A stretch of DNA of 64,000 bases from Bacillota bacterium (GTDB lineage: Bacteria; Bacillota; Clostridia; Lachnospirales; Lachnospiraceae), in contig JAEZLH010000006.1 of assembly GCA_023435895.1 (NCBI GenBank), positions 62,001 to 126,000 of the forward strand. Reading direction: 5' to 3'. Positions 41,823 to 50,908 of this stretch are shown here, piece after piece. Each line of letters opens with the position of its first letter. Within the stretch, counting starts at the first letter, position 1. The notes under the pieces were generated by a model. That model saw only the letters and a list, made by a program, of their open reading frames with translations. It made no database searches and was not told the DNA's origin. The translations under genes were made by a program, and so were the position numbers.

Positions 41823-43403
41823 ATGTTACTTACATCAGAAATTGCGAGCTATGGTCCTATTATCTTAACGGTTGCAGCTGTAGTTTTAGTATTGCTCATC
41901 TTATCATTAATCTTACGTTTATGGAAAAAGGTTCCCCAGGATAAGGCAATGGTTGTTACCGGTTTAAGAAAGAAGATTATTACCGGTGGAGGTGGTATTG
42001 TTATTCCGGTTTTTGAACGTACGGATATCATATCACTGGGTAATATTCAGCTGAATATCAGCACATCTCAAACCATGTCATCTCAGGGTGTGCCGATTGA
42101 CGTACTTGGTACCGCGGTGATAAAGGTTAGAAACACACATGAAAGCATTTATGCGGCAATCGAACAGTTTACTGGTACCAATGAACCTCAGATTCAGAAG
42201 TCAATTAGTGAACAGGTTACTCTTATCTTGGAAGGTAAGCTTCGTGAAATCGTTGCTTCTATGACAGTAGAGCAGATCTATAATGACCGTGAAGCATTTT
42301 CCGCAAAGGTACAGGAAGTGGTTGGTACCAAAATCGGAGAAATGGGTCTTGAATTAAAGGATTTCTCCATTAAAGATGTAAATGATACCAATGGTTATAT
42401 CAGAGCACTTGGTGCAAAGCAAATTGCGGAAAAGAAAAAGGATGCAGAAATTGCACAGGCAATCGCGTTAAAAGAAGAGAATATCAAAAAATCCGAGGCT
42501 ACCAAGGAAGGCGAAAAGGCTCGTTTGGAAGCAGAAACCGAAGTAAGCGCAGCAATCAAGGCAAAAGAGGTTCGTGAGGCTGACTATAGAAGTGAACAGG
42601 AATCAGCAAAAGCGAAGGCGGATGCGGCTTATGAAATCCAAAAGAGCATTACTTACAAAGAGGTTATTTCAGCGCAAATGGAAGCGGATATCTTAAAGCA
42701 GCAAAAGCAGAAAGAACTTCAGGAAGCACAGTTACAGGTTGATATTGCAAGAGAGTTAAAACAGATTGAGCTGGAACAACGTCGTGCGGAGAAGACTCGT
42801 GAAGAGTTAAAGACGAAAGTCGTAGAACCTGCTAACGCAGACAGAGAACAGAAGAAAGCGGAAGCAGATGCTGAAAAGTATACAAAGATTGCAGAAGCAG
42901 AAGCGAGAGCAGAATCCAGAAAAACAGAAGCAAATGCAGAAGCAGAAGCAATTAGATTAAAGGCAAAGGCGGAAGCTGATGCAGAAGCACTCAATGGTGA
43001 AGCGAAAGCTAGAGCGATTTCTGCTGTTGGTCTTGCAGAAGCAGAAGCCATTAAGGCAAAGGGTCTTGCAGAAGCGGAGGCAATGGAGAAGAAGGCAGAG
43101 GCTTATAAGAAGTATACCGGTGCCGCTATGGCAGATAAGTTAATTGAGAAGTTACCTGAGGTTGCAAGAGCAGTAGCTGAGCCGTTAAGCCAGATTTCTG
43201 ATATTAAGATTTACGGTGGCGGAATAGACAGCGTATCCGATAACGTACCAACTGTTTTGGCGAAGGTATTTGATACCGTTCAGAGTGCAGTGGGTATTGA
43301 TGTGAAAAATATCGTTATGGCGGAAAGTCTTGATGCAAAGACTACGAAAAACATCAATGTAACAGGATTGAATAAGGATATTATAAGTGAAGTAACGGAA
43401 TAA
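41823..43403 (+). CDS. floT: Flotillin-family (SPFH) membrane protein
   Basis: 526 aa. A short N-terminal membrane segment (VAAVVLVLLILSLILRLW) is followed by the SPFH/band-7 domain (to about residue 215; MVVTGLRKKIITGGGG..., LGNIQLNISTSQTMSSQGVPIDVLGTA). A long Ala/Glu-rich coiled coil (220-440, with AEAEA repeats) and a tail (SQISDIKIYGGGID) complete the flotillin/FloT pattern. It oligomerises at the inner membrane face and forms functional membrane microdomains. Gene order NfeD-like then flotillin is the standard pairing (YuaF/YuaG). Terminator follows. Confidence 0.93.
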   Translation: MLLTSEIASYGPIILTVAAVVLVLLILSLILRLWKKVPQDKAMVVTGLRKKIITGGGGIVIPVFERTDIISLGNIQLNISTSQTMSSQGVPIDVLGTAVIKVRNTHESIYAAIEQFTGTNEPQIQKSISEQVTLILEGKLREIVASMTVEQIYNDREAFSAKVQEVVGTKIGEMGLELKDFSIKDVNDTNGYIRALGAKQIAEKKKDAEIAQAIALKEENIKKSEATKEGEKARLEAETEVSAAIKAKEVREADYRSEQESAKAKADAAYEIQKSITYKEVISAQMEADILKQQKQKELQEAQLQVDIARELKQIELEQRRAEKTREELKTKVVEPANADREQKKAEADAEKYTKIAEAEARAESRKTEANAEAEAIRLKAKAEADAEALNGEAKARAISAVGLAEAEAIKAKGLAEAEAMEKKAEAYKKYTGAAMADKLIEKLPEVARAVAEPLSQISDIKIYGGGIDSVSDNVPTVLAKVFDTVQSAVGIDVKNIVMAESLDAKTTKNINVTGLNKDIISEVTE

Positions 43404-43415
43404 TTGAATATTAAC

Positions 43416-43458
43416 AAAAAAGAGAAGTAGAATGTGTAATTATGAGCTTCTCTTTTTT
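43416..43458 (+). terminator. Intrinsic terminator of flotillin operon
   Basis: AAAAAAGAGAAG and CTTCTCTTTTTT are exact complements with a 19-nt loop. Confidence 0.88.
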
Positions 43459-43600
43459 GTATTGTAAGTTAAACCATCTGCATATTTCAATTCCGCAATT
43501 TAGATGGGGTAGACGATTTTAATAAAGTGATGCTTCTAAAATTAGTCTGCATATGATAACGAGAAGCACTCCTTAGAAGTAGAGTATAAAATGTGATTCA

Positions 43601-44488
43601 CTATCCGTGACGAATTGGCATATAGATATCAGCCTCACAATAATCTTTTCTACAGATACGCTGATTAATACGTTCAAAATGGTATCCTCTTTGAGGTAAA
43701 AGACTTGTCTTTGGAAGCCATATACTATCAATTAAATCATAAACTTCATGAAGTAATTTAATTGTTAATTCTTCCGGAGAATGCAACCCTATATAACGAA
43801 AGACAGCATAGTTTGATCGTTCAATAGTCTGACAGGTAAAAAAAGGGTCATTTTCAAAAGGTACAGAGACCTCAATGCTTGGCATATAAAAATCCTCGCT
43901 ATAGTTATCGTAATAAGTTATCAGACCATAATAAATATGCTCTTGTACCGTATTCTTTAACCGATTGCGCTGATTATAATAAAAATCCAAAGCTTTGGTA
44001 TTTGCTGTACTGTAGTCATAATTTTCTTGATGATTAATCAGTGTCCTGATACCGGCAAGATGAAAGCGAGACTTGGTACAATACCAAGGGGGACTCAGTA
44101 TACCCATGGAGATCTCCGACAGAAGTGTGGTGTCAATGGGAGGTATAATGGGAAGTTCGCAGCTGTTTTGGCGAAAATCGGTGGGAGTAAGCCCGAATAA
44201 CTGCTTGAAAGCTCTCTCATAGCTTTGTTCATATTCAAAGTGATATTCCAATGCTATATCAATGATTTTTAACTGATCATTTAACAGATCCTCAAGGCTA
44301 TTGGTAAGTTTTCGTTCTCTCACATAAGTCATTAATGGTTTTCCGGTTATAGCCCGGAAAATCCTATGAAAATGATATTTTGAAATGGATAATTTATGAG
44401 CGATTTCGTCCAGCGACAAGCTTGTTTTTAAATTATCTTCAATAAGAGCTACTGCATCATTAATGAGCTTTCGGTTCGCAACGTTCAT
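43601..44488 (-). CDS. AraC-family regulator with GyrI-like effector domain
   Basis: 295 aa. Two helix-turn-helices of the AraC type in the first 105 residues (LSLDEIAHKLSISKYHFHRIFRAIT and IIDIALEYHFEYEQSYERAFKQLFGLTPTDFR). The C-terminal 150 residues form the GyrI-like/effector-binding fold (SIEVSVPFE..., YAVFRYIGLHSPE), as in Rob-type and BltR-type drug-responsive regulators. It is divergent from a lipoprotein esterase 110 bp away, which is probably its target. Confidence 0.88.
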   Translation of the reverse strand: MNVANRKLINDAVALIEDNLKTSLSLDEIAHKLSISKYHFHRIFRAITGKPLMTYVRERKLTNSLEDLLNDQLKIIDIALEYHFEYEQSYERAFKQLFGLTPTDFRQNSCELPIIPPIDTTLLSEISMGILSPPWYCTKSRFHLAGIRTLINHQENYDYSTANTKALDFYYNQRNRLKNTVQEHIYYGLITYYDNYSEDFYMPSIEVSVPFENDPFFTCQTIERSNYAVFRYIGLHSPEELTIKLLHEVYDLIDSIWLPKTSLLPQRGYHFERINQRICRKDYCEADIYMPIRHG

Positions 44489-44598
44489 AATGACCTCCCA
44501 ATCTCATAATAGCAAGAAATGTTCAACCGTTTTTATGATTTCATAATATACTATCACTATATTATTGTCAAAATAAAAGAATATAGGAGGGACAATGA

Positions 44599-45699
44599 AT
44601 GATAAAATTCAAATCAAATGCGGTTGCTATTATTTCTATTTTTATCTTATTGGTTTTGGTCGGGTGCAAGAGTAGTTCAATAGATACACAATCAGAGATA
44701 CAGGGGAATCAAGGAAAGCAGAATGAGGTAACTAAATCTGCGAATGGATCGAATAATATAACAAAAGAGCAGGAAAACGAATACGAACTAAAGAAAGGAA
44801 CTTTAAAGACAGATACTATCAGTTCCAATGCAATAGCTGAGAATCAAATTAAGGAGAAAAAGGAACATAAGCTGTATATCTACTTGCCACCTTCCTATAA
44901 TGAAAGTAAGAAAAAATACCCGGTAATATATTTTCTGCACGGATTCGGTGATTCTGCACTGGGTTTTATAAACTATACACAAAGTGAACTGGATCAAGAG
45001 TTCTCCAAAGAGCCCACAAAAGAATTTATCTTAGTTGCTGTAGACGGCTCAAATTCTGTTGGTGGATCTTTCTATGTGAATTCTCCGATAATCGGAAAGT
45101 GGGATGATTATACCTCCAAGGAAGTGGTCACTTACATAGATAGTAACTATAGAACCTTAGCAAAATCGGATTCTCGAGGAATATGTGGCTTTTCTATGGG
45201 TGGTTTTGGTGCCTTGAATCTGGCATTTCTTCATCCGGATATTTATGGAGCAGTTTTTTCTATGTCACCTGGAGTACTAGCACCCGGAAAGATTGGTGAT
45301 GCATTGGATTCCTGGGCTTCAGATAATACTTTCCTGAAATCATATTCCTTGGCATTTGCCTATGATAAAGATTACCCTTACCTTAAAATACCGAAAAGGG
45401 ACAGCTCAAAAAAGGATAATGAACTCTTAAAGCAATGGGAATCCGGATTTGGTGATTGGGATAAGAAAATTAATGCGTACCAAAAATTAAACAAACCACT
45501 TTTAGCAATTGGACTTCTATATGGGGAGGCGGATTCTTATAAATGGATTTCGGAGGGAACGGAATACCTATCTGATTTATTGGATAAACAGGGAATAAAG
45601 CATTCTCTTTCTACAAACCATAACGGACATAGCATTCCAATGAAAGTAATGTCAGATTATATTATCCCATTTTTTGGTCAGCATCTTAAATGGGAATAG
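44599..45699 (+). CDS. Lipoprotein esterase of the esterase-D/alpha-beta hydrolase family
   Basis: 366 aa. Lipoprotein signal peptide LLVLVGCKSS. After a Ser/Asn-rich linker, residues 85-366 form the esterase domain: KLYIYLPPSYNE, KYPVIYFLHGFGDSA, the nucleophile elbow GFSMGGFGALNLAFLHP (G-x-S-x-G), and the late catalytic histidine NHNGHS. The PF00756 type includes feruloyl esterases and S-formylglutathione hydrolase. The membrane-anchored extracellular location suggests acetyl- or feruloyl-ester removal from plant polysaccharide. AGGAGG is upstream of the ATG. Confidence 0.88.
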   Translation: MIKFKSNAVAIISIFILLVLVGCKSSSIDTQSEIQGNQGKQNEVTKSANGSNNITKEQENEYELKKGTLKTDTISSNAIAENQIKEKKEHKLYIYLPPSYNESKKKYPVIYFLHGFGDSALGFINYTQSELDQEFSKEPTKEFILVAVDGSNSVGGSFYVNSPIIGKWDDYTSKEVVTYIDSNYRTLAKSDSRGICGFSMGGFGALNLAFLHPDIYGAVFSMSPGVLAPGKIGDALDSWASDNTFLKSYSLAFAYDKDYPYLKIPKRDSSKKDNELLKQWESGFGDWDKKINAYQKLNKPLLAIGLLYGEADSYKWISEGTEYLSDLLDKQGIKHSLSTNHNGHSIPMKVMSDYIIPFFGQHLKWE

Positions 45700-45708
45700 G
45701 GTATCAAT

Positions 45709-45781
45709 AGGATGGAACCATATAAAATTATCGGAAAACGCGATTAGTCGCGTTATTATGATATTTATATGGTTTCATCCT
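45709..45781. terminator. Bidirectional terminator between convergent esterase and ASST-like genes
   Basis: AGGATG and CATCCT, AACCATATAAA and TTTATATGGTT form a long stem with an inner GCGA-loop hairpin (CGCGATTAGTCGCG). The flanking T/A runs are modest on both strands. Confidence 0.75.
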
Positions 45782-45787
45782 ATTTTA

Positions 45788-47296
45788 TCAATGTTTCACC
45801 GATAGGATTTCAGAAATACCTATAATATCCCCGGAGGAGTCCAGAGCGCATACTTGGTAATAGTCTTCAATTCCCTTTACCGTGATTTTTGTTTCGAAGC
45901 CCGTTCTGGCTACAGTGTCCTTGACGAATAAACAATAGGGGAAGGAACCTGCTGATACCTGCCAGGAGACGGTCTCGGTGGAACCGTTCCAGGAGGCATA
46001 GATATCAACAGAATCTTGACCAGGTACGGCGGCGATAGCAGGAGGATAAAGTGGAAGCCCAATCCACTTATTCTTAAAAGCCCGGTAGGACATGTTCTTG
46101 TTCGGATAGCGCATGTCATATAAGAAGTTGACTCTCGGCTCTTTAATGTTATTTCCTTCCTGTGCATATTCGGATAGGTAGGGTTGCTGTCCCCAACCAA
46201 TAAATTGATTGCCGTTTGGCTGTTTTTGAACGTTACCCTGGCTAGCCACGTATAAAACAGGATCATGAAAATACTTCCTCAAAGCTTTGGCACTCATATT
46301 GCGATAATCTAGTTCAAGAACCAATCCATGTGAGCGGCACTGAGGAGGTGAGTTAGGAGAAGCGCAGCAAGCATCATCAAACATACTGATTAATTGGTTG
46401 GAGCGATATCTTGCGTCATGCTGCCAGGAAAAATCTGCTCCCTCTTCAATTTGAAAGTCACTCTTCTTTCCGCCAAGCTGCCAGGAAATCCTACCGGTTC
46501 GTTTGGCAATCTTATAAATAGCCCACATATTTCTCATACTGACCAACAAGGTTCCGTCTTTTCCTTCATCAATTGAATTCATATGATAACAATCCCATAT
46601 ATTATTAGTCTGTGTAGCTGAGGCAGCAGGCATCATAGAATCCCCCGGGTTAATATGGGAAAGTGCATTCCAGAAAAATACTAATTCCCCGGTGGAAAGA
46701 TCAATTTCTTGTATGGAATAGTCATCAATAAAACCGTGTTTAGGTCCACCATAAGGACTCAAATCATAGGGAACCTGCTTAATGGCAGTAAACAATACGG
46801 TGTTTCGTTTGGTAATAATAAATTCATGCAGATCAGAGGTAAAGCCCATTCTGGCAGATATCCTTTTTAGTACATTGTAATGCTGATCTAAAATAATGTA
46901 ATAGGCACCTGGTTCCGGATCTCCGGCAGGCAGATTTAAAAACATGGACTGAGTTCCTGAAATGGTTCCCTGCCACATTGTCAATACGGGTTGACCTTTA
47001 TAGCGCTGTACTCGGAAATCAGTGTTTTGTATATAAATACTGCATAAGGGATTAAACCAAATGGGGTCGCCGGTCTGATCCATAATGAGAGCGCCGGTCT
47101 GACCAATCATTTTTGAACCGAAAACGGTATAAGGTGCAACAAATAATAGTCCTTCTGAAGTACCTGGCTTATCAAGATTCACCTTTACTTTCATTGGATG
47201 CAGATTCGGAGCTGATATAAAGTTCCATTCTGCGCTCTTTAATCCATCGCAGTAATTGCGAGTTGGTAAATCTTCAAATTTATTCATAGAATTCAT
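45788..47296 (-). CDS. Arylsulfotransferase (ASST)-like beta-propeller protein
   Basis: 502 aa. The pattern LHEFIITKRNTVLFT, GFIDDYSIQEIDLSTGELVFFWNALSHI, WDCYHMNSIDEGKDGTLLVSMRNMWAIYKI and ISWQLGGKKSDF matches the Arylsulfotransferase_2 family (PF14269-like), common in fungi and actinobacteria and rare in clostridia. Residues 1-400 form the propeller; the last ~75 resemble a beta-sandwich. There is no signal peptide. The conserved histidines of the family (HEF, HMNS, HDAR) are present. Sulfotransferase activity is inferred only from family membership. Confidence 0.75.
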   Translation of the reverse strand: MNSMNKFEDLPTRNYCDGLKSAEWNFISAPNLHPMKVKVNLDKPGTSEGLLFVAPYTVFGSKMIGQTGALIMDQTGDPIWFNPLCSIYIQNTDFRVQRYKGQPVLTMWQGTISGTQSMFLNLPAGDPEPGAYYIILDQHYNVLKRISARMGFTSDLHEFIITKRNTVLFTAIKQVPYDLSPYGGPKHGFIDDYSIQEIDLSTGELVFFWNALSHINPGDSMMPAASATQTNNIWDCYHMNSIDEGKDGTLLVSMRNMWAIYKIAKRTGRISWQLGGKKSDFQIEEGADFSWQHDARYRSNQLISMFDDACCASPNSPPQCRSHGLVLELDYRNMSAKALRKYFHDPVLYVASQGNVQKQPNGNQFIGWGQQPYLSEYAQEGNNIKEPRVNFLYDMRYPNKNMSYRAFKNKWIGLPLYPPAIAAVPGQDSVDIYASWNGSTETVSWQVSAGSFPYCLFVKDTVARTGFETKITVKGIEDYYQVCALDSSGDIIGISEILSVKH

Positions 47297-47668
47297 CTTA
47301 AAATCATCTCCATAAGTTCCTTGGCAATTAATTGAATCGAATTAGCAAATATAGTTTTTATGTGAATCATTGCACTATCAATTTATGATTTCTATATACG
47401 TATTGTGCAGGTAAATGTTGAAATATGACGTTTATATGCGAATTATTGTAGTGCTTTCGTCAAAAAACAACTAGTTTGTTGCAAATTAATTATGATATGA
47501 CATAACATATCCGAATTTGGAACATATAATGAAATGAATTTATATATTTGAGTAATTAATAGTGGTAGAGGGTCACAAAATCATTTTATTAGACCGTACT
47601 AATTTATGCCAGCGTCATCCTGGAATAAATTAAATATATAAAATTCTTGGGCAGGAATGGAGAGAAAT
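47297..47668. other. Divergent intergenic region between ASST-like and FAD-oxidase genes
   Basis: 372 bp, very AT-rich. I see an imperfect palindrome AACAACTAGTTTGTT near 47468 and a TATAAT near 47526, but no ideal -35. Nothing else supportable. Confidence 0.4.
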
Positions 47669-49141
47669 ATGAGTGATTTTTTGTTTGGATTAACTGGTGA
47701 TATTGTTACACCGTTTGATCTTGGTTATAGAGAAGACAGGCAGGGTTATAACAGAGCAATTCAGCAATTCCCTCTGATTATTGTATATTGTAGGAACAAA
47801 AGAGATATTTCAAATGCAATTTTATGGAGCAGAAGACATGATATTGCTATTCGAATTCGAAATGGTGGTCACAACTATGAAGGGTACTCAAACGGCAATT
47901 GTACGTTAATTATTGATGTGAGTAAATTGATTCATATGAAGATAGATGAGTGCACGAATCAACTTTATGTGGAAGGAGGAGTAACAAACGGTCTTGTTTA
48001 TGACTATGTTTCTTCAAAGGGGTACCCGTTCCCTGGAGGAACTTGCCCTACTGTGGGAGTGGGTGGCTATTCCCTTGGAGGTGGGTGGGGACTTTCCTGC
48101 AGGAATTTTGGCTTAGGTTGTGACAGTTTGATAGATATCGAATTGATCAATTATGAAGGGGTTTTAATCAAGGCGAATAAGGAGCTTAATCCAGAATTAT
48201 TTTGGGCATGTCAGGGAGCAGGCGGAGGAAATTTCGGAGTAATTGCATCCATGACTTTTTGGCTTCCTCCCAAGGTGGATATGGTTACGCTGATAGAGAT
48301 TGATTATCTGCACGTAAATCAGGAGGAGCAGAAGGTGTTCCTTTCAACCTGGCAGAACTGGTTAAAGAATGCGGATAAACGGATAACACTCATCTCCAGA
48401 ATTTATAATTCATTAGAGGATCAGTTATCCATGTTGGTACGAGGAATATTTTATGGTGGGTATGAAGAGGTAGAATATATCATGGCGGATTTTCTTGCTC
48501 TTGAGGGGGCAAGATATAATATAGAAACCATGTCATTTTTGGAAGCAGTGTCGATTATAGGCAGCGTATATCCACCCTATGAGAAATTTCAGTCCGTCAG
48601 TCGATTTGTGGAGCGAGAATTCCATTGTGATGAGATATCGGAGTTGGTGGGATTAATACAAGAGCCTCCGAAGGGTTCCGTCTTTACAGGTCTCTCAATG
48701 TATGCGCTGGGAGGAAGGGTTTCCGAAATCAATAAAGATGATACAGCTTTCTTTTACCGGCAAGCCAATTATATCATATGGCTTGAAACCGTATGGGAAG
48801 AAAACAAATATGCAATAGGAAACAGGTTATGGATTTATGATCAGTATCCCTATTTGGAATCAGTAACAATGGGATCTTATGTGAACTTCCCTTACAACGG
48901 CCTTCCAAATTATTTGGAGGAGTATTATGGTTGCCATGTTCAGAAACTATTGCAAATTAAAGCTAAGTATGATCCATACAATATTTTTAGTTTTCCACAG
49001 GGAATCCAAAGGACGGAAGATGGATGTTATATAGATAACCCTATGTTACCCAGGGCAGAGAACAATTTTGACGGATATAAACCTTCACAGCATTTGAACT
49101 ATCGAGGCTTTCGTTATGTGACCAAAGACAGCGAAGTGTAA
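47669..49141 (+). CDS. Berberine-bridge-type FAD-dependent oxidase (bicovalent flavin)
   Basis: 490 aa. FAD_binding_4 domain (about 30-215), and the C-terminal BBE domain (YDPYNIFSFPQGI, about 435-460). His68 in RNGGHNYEGYS and Cys126 in GGTCPTVGVGG are at the positions that make both covalent bonds to FAD in glucooligosaccharide oxidases and berberine-bridge enzymes. No signal peptide is visible. GGAGAG precedes ATG 47669. Substrates in the family include carbohydrates and alkaloids; oxygen-dependent family members would be odd in a strict anaerobe. Confidence 0.88.
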   Translation: MSDFLFGLTGDIVTPFDLGYREDRQGYNRAIQQFPLIIVYCRNKRDISNAILWSRRHDIAIRIRNGGHNYEGYSNGNCTLIIDVSKLIHMKIDECTNQLYVEGGVTNGLVYDYVSSKGYPFPGGTCPTVGVGGYSLGGGWGLSCRNFGLGCDSLIDIELINYEGVLIKANKELNPELFWACQGAGGGNFGVIASMTFWLPPKVDMVTLIEIDYLHVNQEEQKVFLSTWQNWLKNADKRITLISRIYNSLEDQLSMLVRGIFYGGYEEVEYIMADFLALEGARYNIETMSFLEAVSIIGSVYPPYEKFQSVSRFVEREFHCDEISELVGLIQEPPKGSVFTGLSMYALGGRVSEINKDDTAFFYRQANYIIWLETVWEENKYAIGNRLWIYDQYPYLESVTMGSYVNFPYNGLPNYLEEYYGCHVQKLLQIKAKYDPYNIFSFPQGIQRTEDGCYIDNPMLPRAENNFDGYKPSQHLNYRGFRYVTKDSEV

Positions 49142-49170
49142 TTGGAATATTTGGATTGGTGAAACCAACA

Positions 49171-50880
49171 TTAAACGTAGGTTCTAAAGACATCAAAGGT
49201 TTTAAATACATCAATAATTCCATAGCCCCAATCGGGATTTGGATAAATTAGATTATTATTTCGGTTGGCTCCTCGTATCAGAAATTTCTTGATACTAAAA
49301 GCATCCACATTGGGGTAATTATTTTTTACCACACACCACTCCAAAAGAAGAGCATTTATTCCGGCAGAGTGTGCAGCAGCAGCGCTGGTACCTGTGGTTC
49401 TGACAAAAGTATGTTTTGGCGTTGGTGCAAGTACATTTACGCCAGGAGCAGCCAGATCTGGGTTGATAATGTTGGAGGTGGAAAATCCTCGACCTGCATT
49501 GTTGTATAAATTACCAGAGGCTGCATTATAAGCAGTCACGGTCATGGGTATATATGCATTACCGGGAGAGGTGATCGTGGTATTTGGGTCGGCAACTAAA
49601 AAATACGTATCTTTACTGATAATATCACTGACCGGCAGCCACATATGAAAAGAGCCCTTCACATTACCTTTTCCAAACACATTAAACTTCCAAATGCCGG
49701 AGGAAGGATTTTTGAAACGAATGACAATAACTTGATTGCCGGATACTGGCTCAATGAGAACGTAATTTACCAGGATTATGGTTGGGTTGAAAATGTATTT
49801 TATGGTCTGGGTTTGCGAAAGGCGGGTTGAGACTACAGCAACGGATTCCCCCCCGGGCGATATGATATTCATGGAGTAAATCATAGGAGGTTCCCCCCAG
49901 AGCTCCATGGTAAAGCCGGGCTCATTATCGGATATATTTAGTTCAACATTCACTGGCCCGGAGTAGGGGGGGATTTCGCTGAAAAAGTGTCGTTTTAATC
50001 CTCCTTCATTACCGGCAGAAATGGATACACTGACCCTTGGAGTATCGGCTGCAAGAGTGACAAGGGTATTTAATAAGCCATAGTTGTTATGAGGACCCAG
50101 GGAAGTACCGAGACCTAAGTAAATGGAGAGAGGCTTTGAAAGAGATCTTGCGGTGTATAGAATGTATTGGATGGCCCACATAATATCATCTTCTTGGTAG
50201 CATTCTTTCTCATGAGGAATAAAGTATAAATCTTTTAAGTTGTTTTTCGCCTGTTTAAGCTTAACGATCATTAACTCACTATTTGGAGCCACTCCGCTAA
50301 ACCCATTAACATGATCTTCGTTGCCGGCTGCAATACCTGCCATCATAGTTCCATGTCCGTTTTCATCCTTGGAAGGAACTATGGAAAATGGGTTGTCATT
50401 ATTTATAGCTTGGTCGATTTGATTTTTCGTGTATTCTGTTCCATAGAAGGTTGGATAAACAGCAATGGGGTTATTAGGACCATCAATGGTTTGATCCCAT
50501 ATGGATATAATCCTAGTCGTGCCATCAGGATTTATAAATACCGGGTTAGTATAATCAATGCCCGTATCGATGATGCCTATAATTACTCCGTTACCGGTTA
50601 AATTGGTAGAGCGGTTTCTGCGTAATTTTTGTACACCGGAGGCTTCCAAGCTTTGTTCATCAGCCAAGGCATAATAATTTGGAATAGCATAATATCCGAC
50701 TTCCGATAAACTTAATTTTTCTATGTCCGCTATGGGAATGTAAATTACAGCATAGGCTTCATTCATGATTTGTATGGTATATTTTTCGTAAGGTTTAAGC
50801 AGATTAGGATTATTATTATAACGAATCACAATATTCATATAGTCATTGCTCATAATTTTAAACTTTTCATCTTCATTCAT
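49171..50880 (-). CDS. S8 (subtilisin-like) peptidase, distal copy
   Basis: 569 aa. The catalytic triad is intact: Asp105 (IIDTGIDYTNP), His176 (NGHGTMMAGIAAG) and Ser499 (GTSAAAAHSAG). A large insertion between His and Ser (about 290-440) has beta-sandwich character, as in clostridial CspB-like proteases. There is no signal peptide; the first 90 residues resemble a short propeptide-like domain. It lies 28 bp after the second S8 gene and is co-oriented, so they form an operon; it is convergent with the FAD oxidase, 29 bp away. Confidence 0.88.
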   Translation of the reverse strand: MNEDEKFKIMSNDYMNIVIRYNNNPNLLKPYEKYTIQIMNEAYAVIYIPIADIEKLSLSEVGYYAIPNYYALADEQSLEASGVQKLRRNRSTNLTGNGVIIGIIDTGIDYTNPVFINPDGTTRIISIWDQTIDGPNNPIAVYPTFYGTEYTKNQIDQAINNDNPFSIVPSKDENGHGTMMAGIAAGNEDHVNGFSGVAPNSELMIVKLKQAKNNLKDLYFIPHEKECYQEDDIMWAIQYILYTARSLSKPLSIYLGLGTSLGPHNNYGLLNTLVTLAADTPRVSVSISAGNEGGLKRHFFSEIPPYSGPVNVELNISDNEPGFTMELWGEPPMIYSMNIISPGGESVAVVSTRLSQTQTIKYIFNPTIILVNYVLIEPVSGNQVIVIRFKNPSSGIWKFNVFGKGNVKGSFHMWLPVSDIISKDTYFLVADPNTTITSPGNAYIPMTVTAYNAASGNLYNNAGRGFSTSNIINPDLAAPGVNVLAPTPKHTFVRTTGTSAAAAHSAGINALLLEWCVVKNNYPNVDAFSIKKFLIRGANRNNNLIYPNPDWGYGIIDVFKTFDVFRTYV

Positions 50881-50908
50881 ATTAATCCCTCCAATCGGTT
50901 GAATTTCG

